DNA of 64,000 nucleotides from Usnea hakonensis (GCA_013423325.1 BLJB01000003.1:186001-250000); one strand, 5' to 3'; positions 12,422-24,643 are shown, numbered from the stretch's first letter. Notes: generated from the letters alone by a model not told the origin. Numbers and translations are program-made.

Positions 12422-14051
12422 GCACGAACCGTGCACAAGGCGTTAGATGACTCACGCATCAATGACCAAACTTGAGAGAACATGTCAAAGCTTCAACGAC
12501 TGGTTTAGAATGCGTGGTTTGGTGAGAGTCATATACCTTAACAAGAAAGCTGGAGCGGCCTTCGGCCGTCGAAAAGGAGATAGAGAAAAAAAAAAGTTCC
12601 CTTATATAAGCAGACCTCGCGCATTCAACGAATCAGCATCTTTTAAGGAAGCTCTTTTTCTCACCTTAAAAATATAGTATTTAGGCTTATCTACGAAGAC
12701 TCTGTAGCAAGATGTGTGCACCACCAAGCTGCGAAGCCTTGGCATGCCGTAACTGCACAAATAATAGCACCCGGAATATTCAGGTCGATCATAGCGAAGA
12801 CGGAAGCATCTCGATAATGCAGCTAACGCTAGTAAATCTGACTCAGGATGATTTCTGACCAGTACATATGCAGAGCGCAATGGTAGGGGCGGGATTCCGG
12901 AATCCTTTGGTCAATCCCTGCATTATTTTGTCTTGTTGATAGGGAATTACCTAGGCTTGCTTTGACGGTCATAGCGTACAAGTTGAAATTGTGGTGCGAT
13001 AAGCCTGAGGCGCCCGTGAAGCGATCTGCTCGAATGGGCTCTGTCCAGTCGAATTGGCACCATGTAAGGAGTGTCCAGATCCACACAAGTCTTTACCGAA
13101 CCATTGTCCCCTCAATGTTCAAGTCTTACTTCCGAAAATCAAATTCGATGGTCAGTGCCTCTGCATTACGGCTGTCATCCGAGATTCTTCTGCCAAAAAC
13201 ATTCTCAGCTGGCCATCAATACTTTGTCACAGTGGACATCAATCGGGCACCTGTAACCGCTCAATGGTATGACTTCTAGACATACACAGTAGCCGCGACC
13301 AGTGTGTGCGTGCAGAGCATTGACGGTCAGGTCTACCTAGTATTCGCTGAGACAGAGTGCCCGCTAGGGTGTACCCTTGCCTGGGGCCCGGGCTCAGCCT
13401 AAATGATCTCGTTAGGGGCCAAATTCGTTAGAGGCCAGACCCGATATTCCTACCGAGGCTACAGGGAGTTTGCATCATCTTTCTTCTGATGAACACTCTC
13501 AATATGTTACTTCGTTAAGCAATCCTTAAGAAAACATTATGAGGTCTATTGCATATTAATTCCGAGGTCATACTCTACTCCATCTTTAAGTCTGGGGGCA
13601 GTGGGGTGCGGTGGATCTCAATATCGACCCCGAGATCTAGGGTATAAACTTAATGCGTGGATACTGCGCGGGAGGCCTTCTTAGAGTGCAGGGGACTGTC
13701 GGAGGGGGGGACTGTCTCCAGTCAAATTGCGCGCCTCGCGTACCCGCCTTTAGCCGCTGAAGACGCCGAAATCAAACCACCCCCTAAATTTGTCCAGGAA
13801 ATTAGGTCTAGGCAGCCCGATTTGTACAGTGTATTATTTCAATTTTGTCGCAAAGTACGGAAGTAGGACGGTAGCTGTTGAGGAAAGGTATGGAATTGTC
13901 ACATGATATAAATCCGAGATAAATACAATCGCATGAGTCTTCCGCCATCCCCTCTATCAATGCTGACTGAAATCCAAACCTCGCTCGGCCATTCGCTCGT
14001 TGTAAAGATAGTGATCACTCCATGGCTGTCGCCGAAGAAACGAAATGGATA

Positions 14052-14262
14052 ATCGCATGAGGGGACCAGAGTCTCAAAGCAAACAGAATACAGAAATAGG
14101 CAAAACAGAATGCATGCATGTGCTCCTCTTTCTCAGCTGCATCGAGTCATCGCATTAGGGCACCACCAAGTTCTTCAAGCAAACAAAGTAGGACATCAGA
14201 AAAAAGCAAAAACAGAATGCACGCATGTGCTCCCCCTTCTCAGCTGGATCGAATCATCGCAT
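14052..14262. repeat. Two-unit imperfect tandem repeat
   Basis: Units of about 97 and 107 bp each begin with ATCGCAT (14052 and 14149), and a third truncated start is at 14256. The best-conserved block, about 54 bp starting AAAACAGAATGCATGCATG, recurs with roughly six mismatches. It ends about 110 bp before the kinase start codon, so it lies in that promoter. Confidence 0.75.
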
Positions 14263-14370
14263 CAGAGAAGGATTCTGCTCTAAGTGGTGCCAAGCCAATC
14301 TAGGCCGCATCCGGTAGAGCCCTTGGCGCGACAACTTTTCACCGTGTGTCACTCTTCTCCCTCTGTAACC

Positions 14371-15503
14371 ATGCGTCCCACAGCACGATTCCTCAACATG
14401 GCTGCTACCGCACTCTCAGCAGGTCAGAAACTGAGGGGCAAAGCTGGTAGCTACAAGGTTCTAGAAAGACTTCAGAAGGACAGAGATGTATGGGCAGCTA
14501 TGTGAGCAGCTTGATGTTTTCCTGAATAGTCCTGTGCTCAATTGATTTTTTTTTCGCAGAGATGAAAATGGGGTTAAGGTAGTAATCAAAAGAGGCCCCG
14601 AATATCCCATTTTCGTTGAACGTAATGTCCTCGAAACCATCCATCATCATCCCTGCCTTCGCCCTATGATCGATACGACGGAAGACCCTTCATCTCTGGT
14701 ACTTAGATATCTGGACGACAACCTGTTGGAAGTGTCGGGCCAAAAAAGACTCGAGGGGTCAGATCTCAAATTTGTGGCTCGCAGTACTCTTGAAGCACTC
14801 GCAGAGCTGCATGAGAAAGGCTTTGTGCATACCGGTAACAATGCATATCTCAAAGATCTTAAGATTCTCATTCTTACGGTTGCAATTGCACAGACATCAA
14901 GCCTGACAACATCTTCGTCAACTATGGCAAAGGTTCCACTCGGTTCAGTGAAGTACAGCTGGGTGATTGTGGTAATGCATATCTTTTCAATCCAGACGCA
15001 GACCCTTTTGAGCAACGTTACGCGATCGGTGCCCCAATATTCCGAAGCCCTGAAGCAATGTTAAATCTTAAATGGGGCCCACAAACTGACATATGGTCTC
15101 TTGGTGCGACGGTACGTTCCTGACTTTGCTTCCACGAGGATTCTCTGACCAGACCACGCAGCTCATCAGCCTCATTTTCGGTCACCATTGGCACATTTTC
15201 AAGCCTAAAGATGCTGGTCCAGACGACAAAGAATACTGCTTTTTGATTCTAGCAGAACAGGTGAGGCGCTTCGGGCCTGTACAGCTGAGCTACATGGAAA
15301 TAGTAGCCCCTGAGCGCCATGCAGCACTTGCTGGAGTAATCAGATACGTCAAAAGCAACATGTCACCATTGCCATTCTCGATGTCCGCGGACGAAGAGCT
15401 TGGGGAGGACGTTAGGGATTTCATTGTCAAAATGATGAAATTGGATCCCAGAGACAGGCCAACAGCCAAGGAACTTCTGCAAGACGAATGGCTCAAATCA
15501 TGA
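14371..15503 (+). CDS. Divergent serine/threonine protein kinase (fungal family)
   Basis: The model has four exons, 14371-14501, 14560-14834, 14894-15111 and 15162-15503, with introns of 50-59 bp (321 aa, kinase domain only). The glycine-rich loop is not recognisable. VVIKR supplies the presumed ATP-binding Lys54, followed by the helix-C Glu in FVERNVLE. The catalytic loop is HTDIKPDN (Asp136, with Thr replacing the usual Arg of HRD). The Mg-binding motif is DCG (Asp160) in place of DFG. The APE region reads GAPIFRSPEA, followed by TDIWSLGA and a final KLDPRDRPTAKELL. Such single-domain kinases form an expanded family in Pezizomycotina. Both catalytic Asp and the Lys are present, so activity is possible but altered. 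Confidence 0.85.
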
Positions 15504-17220
15504 GAACTACGGGTTGGTTGGTACTTCCTCTATTGTGGAGAATTGATACTTCTTAAATTCCAATCTCTTTCCTTGGATAGACAGGAGCGGTCTTTCTCGG
15601 GCTGGTCCTTTTAAGATTCAATTGCGCCATAAAGATACCTGCTGCTCATGATCTCAATGAGCGCAACCGACAGCCGCCTCTATGGTCCTCCCTTCCAGCG
15701 ATCCCTAAAGCACACTTCCACTCCATGGGCGTCCGCTTTCAAAGTCGAACTTATCATCGGCGTGTAAAAATGAGACAAATTCTACTCCCGGATGAACATC
15801 TCGGATCACGTCTTTGGACTCTGGCGCAACTTCTTCGTTACCTATAGAATCAATCAGAGCGCCGGAGAGCTTTGTTCTTTGCCAAGCTAGCCACCCGTGT
15901 GACGATAACAGGAGAGACTACACATGCATACCTACAAGACCCTTCGACCAAATTTGGTCCAGTCTCCCAGCCGATTATTGATGGCTAGATGTCATCGATC
16001 AGGCATCGATCTTCTGGAAAGGCGAGGGTCTATGTATGTAACAGACTACAAATGTGACAGAAGTCAGTTGCTCAAAAGAGTGCGCCTCTGTCCGTCAAAC
16101 GTGTGATCATTATGTCAGCGCATCTCAATCCCTCCACGTAGGCTTCTGCTGCTTTATGCATGCTTCCTCGCATATTAGCTGTTTGTCTACATGGACCCAT
16201 GCACGTTGCCTGTTCCATCATCGTGTAGCTTTGCTTTCTATTGCGTGGATGAAAGTTGCTTCTTGATAATGACTCAAGCAAAGCGTTGCACCTTCAAACG
16301 CCCAGGAACTTGACCGCAGATACATGGCCGGTAACGGGATGTATAGGCCGTTTCCTCGCTCTTTTGGACGGCCAGCGGCGGTGTAGCAATGAGGCGTTTT
16401 CTGTAGTCTGGCGGCTTTGATCTGGGACTGTAGATTTGATACTTTTGACGATAAGAGCACCAAACAAACAGACTTGAAGTTCAAGCCTCGTACGATTTTG
16501 TTGCGCTGACTATACCGGGGCTGTCGAGATGTGCTACGCGCAAGGTGTTAAACCCTACCGTATGGGCCCTTTAATTTGTCTCCAACCGAGAAGTCCAGAT
16601 ATCTAATTCAATTATTATCAACTGTGCTGCTGAGATGGTTGGATGTTTAATGCATGATACCAATGACATAACCTAAGAATAAGATAGCTCGTGGGCTAAG
16701 ACATTCAAAGGTCGTACCGCCAGCAAAGGTTGCCGTCAACCTACAATGATTTTCATCGCAATGCCTGAACCAGTACACCTTTGAGAGAATCATTAACCTA
16801 CAATAGGGTCACGGCAGGTACAAGGGTCCCCTACGGTGTTCAGCTATGACTCATACCAGTCATCTCGGGTCACGGCGCTAAATCACATATCATCATATTT
16901 CCATATCGCAAATGAAAGAGCGCGCATCTATATAGATCGGGACCGAGATATATGAGTAGATGAGAACTTTTACTCTGGTAAGGCCAGAAGCTCTTGAGTC
17001 TATTTGCATTTAGGAGCTGAAACAGCTTGCTGGAAGGGTTTCATTTACTGATTTGCTCCATCGCACATACTCACTAAACTAAACCAATGGCCTTGCCTGA
17101 AAAGTGATTTCCACACCCAGTCGATTGGACACCGACGAAAAGGTCTACTATCTTTGTATGTAGAATCCACTTTCAGTCATCCCACCTCTTTCTATGTTTA
17201 CTACTACCAGTCGGCACAGG
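15504..17220. other. Intergenic, no gene seen
   Basis: This 1.7-kb gap lies between the kinase and the convergent Ser/Thr-rich gene. Only short, unconvincing open frames are present. I see no tRNA or clear repeat. Confidence 0.5.
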
Positions 17221-20200
17221 CTACGCTTCCCAGGCGCTCAGACTTAGCCTTTTTGACCCCGCTCCCACGGTCCAAGCAACGCATTCATTCCAATTCAATC
17301 CTGCCGCTGGGCATCTAGTAAGAGTATTCGATAAATCTGACTTGCACATCGCGGCGTCAATGGTCCATTGACAGTTCTTATCGATCAACTTGATAGCAAT
17401 ATTGAAGTTTATCCCACTGGCCTCCCAATAAGGTGGCGCATTGTGCTCCCAGTCATTAGGCTCACAGTCGATAGAACTGTTGCCTCCCGGAGAGCTTTGC
17501 GCCGTACTGCAGGGAAAGGTCGCGTAAAATGCGCTGTTGTCAGCGTCGATGGTCGCACCTGTTGCTGAGAGGCATCCAGGTTCGCCTTGGCAATTGGGCC
17601 CACAGAAAACGCCTATGGCGGTTTCGAAGAAGACGGGGTTGGGAACCTGCCATTCAATATTAGCTTCGAATTTTGTTTGGCAGTGACGTCGACTTACATA
17701 TCCGGTTGTATCGCCATCGCATGAATCGGACCGAGGATTGCACGGTTTGTTACAGGAAGGTGTTGGGTCAGGGGCCCCAGTCGGGGTTATCGCGGGCGGC
17801 AAGATAGTTGTGAGGGGTGTCTTGCTGCCAACGCAGCCAGTGGATTCGTATCCTGCATAGCCGGGTCCTGTAGTCGTGGAGGTGCAGCCGTAGACAATGG
17901 TACCAACTTCAGAGGTCATCAAGACGCTGTCAGTATAGATTATCTGACCGCTTGTAACTGGGGAAGGTGGATTAAGTGCCGAAGCAGATAATGCCGAGGC
18001 GGAAACTCCCATTGTGCAAATGTTTTGGCCGTCCCATGTCGACGATGGCAACTCGGTATAGCCGCACTGATCAGCACCTGACATGGTGGTATAAGTCGCA
18101 GCGATGGTCCCCGTCGAGCATTCGCAAAGATTAAGAACAGCAATTCACCACCCCTCCGTCACCTCCTTCGGGATTCTGGCTGGAAGATTGAGTCAGCATA
18201 GATCCGCCGGTCGATACCGCGATTGACTTACTATGGCACGCAAAGCGGCTGTGCTGTTACCATTGCCTGACTCGCGGAATTGAGTGCATCTGCGGAGGCC
18301 GCAGACATACTTGGTCCGCTACTGGTTATTAATGAGCTAGGTCTGCTACCAGATTTTTCAGTAGACGTGGCTGGAGCAGTGACCCTGGACTGCGCAGTTT
18401 GATTTACCATAGTCCCAAAGGAAGAAGCACTAGATGCACCATAGGTACTGCCTGCTAGTCCAGATCCAGTTTCGAGTGTCGTAAGATCCGTTCCTGGCGT
18501 TAATGAGTAAGTATAGGACGTCAACGGACACGCAAAGTTGGAGGTTTGGCTTCCATAAGAAGATACAGAAGACCCGCTTGATATTGTCGAAGATCCAGCG
18601 GTTGAAGAAGGGTTACTTGTCTCTCCGCTTGATGGAAACTTTGTCGTGTTAGGGTCATGTGTGCTTTTAGGATCGTTTTCGCCATCATCGGAGTCGTCAC
18701 CTATGCGAGGCGTCCCGAAGGAGCAAAAATAGATGGTAGACTCACTACTAGGCGGACTGCTGCAGCTCTTGATGAAAGGTACTGGAATACAGGGAAAAGA
18801 GACTGGTGGAAGCTCTGGAAATTTGGGAAACTGGAAAGAGTCTTTTGGCAGTGACGGAAAATTCCAGAGTATGACGCCTCCACCTTTCCTGCCGCAGCCT
18901 GGGCAACCTACAATGACCGGTACGACAGTTGTGTGACCACCTTTCTGAGTTGTAAGCCAGAAGTTCTCTGTCCAAGCGCTGTTAATGCTGCTTTCCGTTG
19001 AAGCGTTGCTGGGTTCGACGGTATCGGTGGAAGTGACAGCATCTGCGGACGGTCCATTTGTTGAGGTTGACGAAGGACCTTCGACTTGTGTCGAAGAAGC
19101 TGAAGTGGTCAGTGGAGCGGATCCAGCACCTTTACTGGATCCTGGAGAGGCTTTTGGAATGGACGCAGAAGACTGACTTTGATTGCTGGCTCCCAATGAG
19201 GCACCTAAGACGGAAGTAGGCTGGACTATTGAAGTGCGGAACGTATTGGCTGAATCTATAGGCTTGCTATTGATCAAGCCCGTTGTGTTGCCTGGAGCTC
19301 CAGGTGCATCATTCGATGATTCTGAGCTACTGACCGAAACAATTCCTTTGCCAGTGAAGCTTGAGTTGCTGGTGGAGCTTGTTAGACTTGAAATGGATAC
19401 TGATTGTGCAGGATATCCATTCATTGATTATGAACTGCCGATTGAAGCTGTAGATATAGTGTTAGACGATCGTGAGTTCTTGGATGAGTCTGATGGGCTC
19501 GAAAGAGTTGTCGAAGTCGGAGGTAGACTGTTTGAAGAGTTTGAAACCTGACTGAATTTATAGACAGACTCGTCGAGAATCCTTGGTTGCTCTTTGAGAC
19601 TGTAAGTTGGCCGTCTGATGAATCTGAATCGCTGGTCGAGGTTGCAGACGAAGGGATAGGATTGGTGTCTGTTGACCGGAGATTGCTACTAGAGTTGAGT
19701 GGACCCGAGTTGCTAGCTGATGTCAGATATCGGCCATTTGACGAGCTTGTGTCACCAATTGATGATGCAGATGTGCTTTTTGAGGACGAATAATTGCTAT
19801 TCAAGGACGTAGATGGCCCACTCGATGAGGCCGACGTTGTGAGCAAGGGTCCAATTATGTTAGCAGATGGAAGTGGGCTCTTTGCTTGCGGCAGATAGTC
19901 GACTAGCAAATTAGTCCTCGTCGAGGCCTCTATAAGGATGGCCAGCTGCTACTCATCTGTATAATTGATTCCACTTTTTTCCATCCAACCGCCCCAGAAG
20001 CTCTGAAGAGTGACGCAGGATGAGAAAATGGCGTTGAAGCTAGAAGTACAATCTTCGCTCCCAGGGACGCCACTGGGGATGCTGCTCGGAGCACTGACAG
20101 AAGGTAGATCTTGCAGGGAAGTAATGAAGTAGTAAGTGTTGTTGAGTGCATAAAAAGTATGAGTCCATGGGACATTGCTGACATTTCGATAGGATGGGTT

Positions 20201-20524
20201 GCAAGCATTGCTGATGGGGATATTGCTAGCGACAGATGCTTGAAGAACAGCTACATCAGGATCTGTGGGAGAACGTGGATGGACACATGCTGGAATTGAC
20301 GTTGAAGAGGCTTGAGAAGAAGCGGCAGCAGAGCTTTGGAGATTGACTGGGCTCGTCTGCAGAGTGGCGGTGGAGTTCCAAATCCTGGTTTGACTGATGT
20401 CGAGTGTAGATGATGGAGACTTAGAGGAATTGGAAACGGTGTCCATGAATTGGGCACTGCTCCAAGTGATCTGCAGGATGGATAGCACACTCAGTATCTG
20501 GGAACAAGATTGAAAGCTGTGCAT
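17221..20524 (-). pseudogene. Large Ser/Thr-rich secreted (mucin-like) protein, probably decaying
   Basis: Reading begins at ATG 20524 with a signal peptide (MHSFQSCSQILSVLSILQITWSSA), then Ser/Thr/Asn-rich sequence and a Cys-containing block ending WMEKSGINYTDE. The frame then meets TAG (19949-19951) but continues open and Ser-rich after it. The Ser-rich frame switches near 19535-19555, meets TAA at 19428-19430, and resumes as a 397-codon frame to LCVP. After an apparent 5' splice site at about 18230, YQNPEGGDGG and the following CECSTGTIAATYTTMSG lie in different frames; the first hits TAA (18131-18133) and the second TGA (18145-18147). The C-terminal part, with many Cys and a clean 51-bp phase-0 intron (17647-17697), is intact to the stop. 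Single introns do not remove all lesions cleanly, so I call it a pseudogene. Undetected introns or assembly errors are alternatives. The molecular function is unknown. Confidence 0.6.
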
Positions 20525-21074
20525 TTTGATAAACTCAAGAGTTGAACATTTCCTTAGCAGGTCGTGATATAAAAGTATAGGGGATTGCACGCAGATAGTA
20601 TTTATGAGAACCAGACTAAAGCCCTCAGGGATTTTTGGATAGAGAGCTAATTCCGGCATATGTGGCGCTCGACTGCTGCTTTGCGGCGTAATGCGCCCAT
20701 ACAAGTTCGTGAAACGGTGCTTCAGCATGAACCCAAGGCTATCCTCTAGTCGTTGGTCATCATGAGAAGAACGACACAAACCTTATTACCCCCAAGATCG
20801 TTGATTATTTTTTTGCATCGCAATTGAATAGGGGTTCCAGGGAAAATTTGACACCACCAATGGAAGCATGATGCTCTGTGCGCTTGGCATCGAAGGCTGG
20901 TTTGAATATGGACTTCGCTAGAGTACAACTCTTGGACCTTTCGCTCCTCATTTATTTCATATCCTTTAATAGATTGGTTCTCTCTCATTCGGCACTCTTT
21001 AACAGACAAAGCTGTATCTCAGCACCTGATAAATCTCTTGTTAAAAACTTCCATCAATCTATATTTTCACAATC
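20525..21074. other. Divergent promoter region between two secreted-protein genes
   Basis: This 550-bp gap lies between the starts of the minus-strand Ser/Thr-rich gene and the plus-strand secreted-protein gene. I see no repeats, RNA genes or recognised binding sites. Confidence 0.4.
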
Positions 21075-22326
21075 ATGCGCTTGAAACTATGCGAACTTCT
21101 CGGGTTGTTGCTTGGAGTCTGTGCATGGGGGCAGTCTTGCACGATCTGTCCTTAACGGGGAGCGCTCTCCTTGGGGAGAAAGGTAGAGCACACCTTTTCC
21201 ACGGTATTCGCGTCGAGTGTACTCTCATGGTCTCAATAGGTATCTCTCTGACGACACAAGCAATGGCGATACTGGCTCCACTCTTGAAGTGAGGTACGTT
21301 CGAGACCGTCGCCTCGAGAGTCGCCTCAATCTTATGGGTGATAGGAATACTACTCAGCTTGTGATCAGAGAGACCTCTTATCCCGATGACAGCCCTAATG
21401 GAATCGACTGCAGGTTACTGTGTAGCGCTGTCAGCAATCCTACCAAACGTGGATGGGAGCAATTAGAGCCTCGCAACGGTCTCGTGAAGAGAGTTTTCGA
21501 CCCATGGCCCCCACTTGATAGTTCTGATAAAGGGAAGGATAAATTCATGGTAGACGCATGTAATGCTCTGACACCGCCCCAGGAGATCACTCCAGGTTGG
21601 GCCCAGAAGGATCCTGGCTATGCATCAGCAGTGACCGCCCCATTTAGAGATACTGAAGTAAAATTCGGCACGCAGGGAATTTGTGGATGCACCATGCTCT
21701 TTGTCGTTAGCCGGAAGCGTGTCTATCTGGGTGAGTGCCTCCAAACCTTTAGAGGGTGTCCCTATTTATGACATCGCCAATTTTCAGCTCATTATTGGGA
21801 AGACGTTTCATTTGGAAAGAAAACGACCGACAAACGCCCTTTACAATTTACTGAGCAGGTGCTGGACTTTCTCAAAACTGGCTTTACAGCGCCGGGCGGT
21901 CCCAGTAAGCTCCGTGTTTGCTTGTTTGCGTTGTGATGCTAATAATTTGCTCAAGCCCAGGACAGCTTGCAGCAGCACGCGGATGGTTTCAGAAATATCC
22001 CCGGTCTTGTCGCCTGGATTGTCACGCCAGATAAGGTCTGCGCGAATGCACCGAGCGGTAAGCCAAATTACCCTGCAAAGATAAGGGACATGAGGTCGAC
22101 TGTTGCCACCATCCTTGGTATTGAACCTGAAGAAGTCAAGGTGCAGACTTACACCGCCGTCGACAAGGCAAGAGATAGCTCGAATGCTTTGTACAATACT
22201 GCGGCAGGTCATATGATATTCGACTTCGACCCGAAAGGAGGCAGCAGAAGGGAGCCTTTGGCATGGAGGATTATCTGGCAGAACAGTCAAATTGATGCCG
22301 ACCAATGGCCCAAACCATCCGTCTAA
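21075..22326 (+). pseudogene. Secreted protein of unknown function with an early frameshift
   Basis: The ATG at 21075 opens a signal peptide (MRLKLCELLGLLLGVCAWGQ) followed by SCTICP and then TAA (21153-21155). Shifting frame by one base at the CCTTAACGG run gives NGERSPWGER, which splices over a clean 57-bp intron (21183-21239) into a long open body. The later exons are 21240-21730, 21788-21904 and 21956-22326, all in phase. The body contains GICGCTMLFVVSRKRVYL, then AHYWEDVSF and a tail with ILGIEPEEVKVQTY, and it ends KPSV. I recognise this as an uncharacterised fungal secreted family with a WED motif, function unknown. The downstream part being intact suggests recent loss, a sequencing error, or an alternative start that I did not find. 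Confidence 0.6.
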
Positions 22327-23467
22327 TCTAGAACATCCGAATGAATAGTCTGGGCTTCCACTGCTTTCCAATGATTCTTTTGCATGTCTTAGGATGTTGA
22401 TTGAGGATGGCCTGAAAGTCACAAATTGAATAGAGTACAATATAGCAAGCACAGAGGGCACAGAGCGGAATTATTAACAGTGACCAAATAGCTAATAGGA
22501 GACTCTCAGTCTGCATTCAGTAAATTGTGAGTTGGTGGTGAATACCAATCTTGGTGCTAGACGTTTATCAGAACCCTATATACAAAACTTCTTCTTGGGG
22601 TGGTTTAGAGGGATTCTACTTGTCTTTAGTAGGTACCTTAGCGGACTTCTATGAGTTGCGGGAACCGTATCTATACCGTATTAAAAAAGGTAACCGCCAA
22701 AAGGCGGTACCTAAACCTTATTAGTACTAGTACTACAATTTTGTAATTAGTTCGCTACGTACTAAAAACAAAACGGTTCCAGCTTCGTAACGGTAGTAGA
22801 TTGGTTCTAGAATTTCCACGTACTAGAAATTACTATAGGAGCAGCGAAAGACCGAAAATCCCTTTAGAACTACCAAGATCTGCCAAGCCAAGTACTCGGA
22901 AGTACTAGATAGAGAGTACTATCAACGTTTATTTAAAAACAGCTCCAGATTCGATCGATTCAGGTGATTTTCTCGCGGGGGTAACTTCCGGATACTTGCG
23001 CATGTAGTGTGGGGGAAGGGGGACCGCGCCCCTTAGAGACCTAGTTGGTTAGTACTTGGCAAGCCGAGTGGTTTGCGCTAATTGAAAAAAATACAGCTGA
23101 CTAAGCATTATTCTTACCCCGTAATTTTAAAAATAGCCGTAACTCTAAAGTTACGTGTCTCAGAGGCGGTTTGCCAAACGGTAACGTTTCAAAAAAATAA
23201 TGGTAAAAGTACGGTAGCACTACGGTTTTCTCATCCCATAGAAGTCCGCTAAGGTATCCACCTTTGCTCGGGACAACCATTTCAAAGTCGATCTTTAAAC
23301 CCCATCCTATCCCAAGACTCCTTTCATAGACTTGTAATGAAACTCTTGACAAGGCTTGGAGTGGTGCAGGAGCGGATTTTTCAAAGGTTTGGGGGCTCTT
23401 GGGAGGGGACTTTTCCCCGTCAAGTTCTACTTTGCCTTTCTCAATCGCACCAACAGACTCGCCATTT
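22327..23467. other. AT-rich, repeat-like intergenic region
   Basis: At about 22560-23100 the sequence is AT-rich and crowded with GTACT/TACTAG words (for example around 22723, 22757, 22820 and 22890-22920) and an inverted ACCGCC..GGCGGT pair near 22691-22710. This is unlike the flanking genes and suggests a decayed mobile element. I cannot name a family. The ankyrin gene promoter lies at the right end. Confidence 0.4.
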
Positions 23468-24403
23468 ATGACATCCTTCAAAGACTCTCTCGAGGCATCT
23501 AGCATCGAGGGCGACCTCGCCCAAGTACAATCCATCCTTGGAACCTGGTCCTCGATCACTTCTCTTTTCCCTCCCACTCCCAGCGATCTCACCTCCGCAC
23601 TTCACAACGCCGTCATTTACGGCCACGTGTCAATCGTGCGCCACCTCCTCGATCATGGCGCTCTGATCACCACTGCTACAACAGCTCACGCTACACGAGG
23701 CGACAAGCCGAATTCACTTGCAATATTCGAGGCGCTTTTAGAACATGGGTGGAGCTTGCAGAGCGCTCCGAAAATGGGGCCGATGGCTATGTGGTAAGCT
23801 TTACCCCAAGTGCCGACGCTAGCAGCATTTATGAAGATCTGTAGTCTCATCATGACAAACCCTGACGGTGAATCTATCCTGAAGTGGTTTCTGGATCACG
23901 GCGCTCCGGCGAATGGCCTCCCCTCTGATCCAGGAGCTCCTCTCCGCTGCGCTCCCACCGCGGCAATGGCCTCCCTTCTACTCAGTCATGGAGCCGTCCT
24001 CAAGCATACTAGCGCCCTACATGCAGCGGTGGCCCGCAGCAATGATACCGAAGTCCTCCCACTCATGAAGATACTACTCGATAACGGCATAGATATTGAC
24101 GAGCTAGAATACGAGGGAAGGGATAAGCTGCCACGTGGAGCTTCTTTACATGACCATGGGACAGCCTTGCATGTGGCTGCGATGGAAGGGTCCGTGGAAA
24201 GAGCGAGGATTTTAGTGGAGAAGGGGGCTGATTTGATGAAGGTCAGCAAAAATGGCTACACCGCGAGGGATTGGGCGCAGCTCTACAAGAAAGAGGAGGT
24301 GAAGATATACCTTGAGAGGGTAATGAAGCAGAGGGGAGTTGAGGTGAGAGAGGTCGACGAAGAGGATACAGAGAACGACGACGAAGAAGACGAGGAGCAG
24401 TAG
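23468..24403 (+). CDS. Small ankyrin-repeat protein
   Basis: The model has two exons, 23468-23793 and 23845-24403, joined by a 51-bp intron (294 aa). The start is the first ATG in the open frame; an additional upstream exon cannot be excluded. Ankyrin repeats are visible as LHNAVIYGHVSIVRHLLDHGA near residues 45-65, then ILKWFLDHGAPANG, LHAAVARSN..LMKILLDNGIDID, and TALHVAAMEGSVERARILVEKGAD near residues 225-250. The C-terminus is acidic (EVDEEDTENDDEEDEEQ). There are no membrane segments or other domains. Ankyrin repeats mediate protein binding; the partner is unknown. Confidence 0.85.
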
Positions 24404-24643
24404 CGAGCGCAGAATTGTGACGGCCGCTTCGCATGGCTTATTCTGACTAGTCAGATTTTACGGTAAACATTTTCAAAAGATCCGTAACAGGACTCCACGT
24501 TGACAAGGGTCTCCAGTCCTTAGCTGGTATCAACATTGTTCCACGTCTACATAGTTCCACTCCGCTCTCGAGTCTCCCAATAGCACCGGCTTTGGACACG
24601 GATTGGCATTCCGGACGCTCCTATTCCTCGATCTACCACCCAT

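Larger units (their letters stand above)
10417..14370. other. 4-kb gene-poor region
   Basis: No spliceable protein-coding gene could be supported here. The open frames are short and lack protein-like composition. The region holds an imperfect inverted repeat (12360-12421), short direct repeats such as TCGTTAGGGGCCA/TCGTTAGAGGCCA near 13408-13435, and a two-unit tandem repeat (14052-14262). It may contain decayed mobile-element sequence, but I could not identify a family. Confidence 0.5.
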
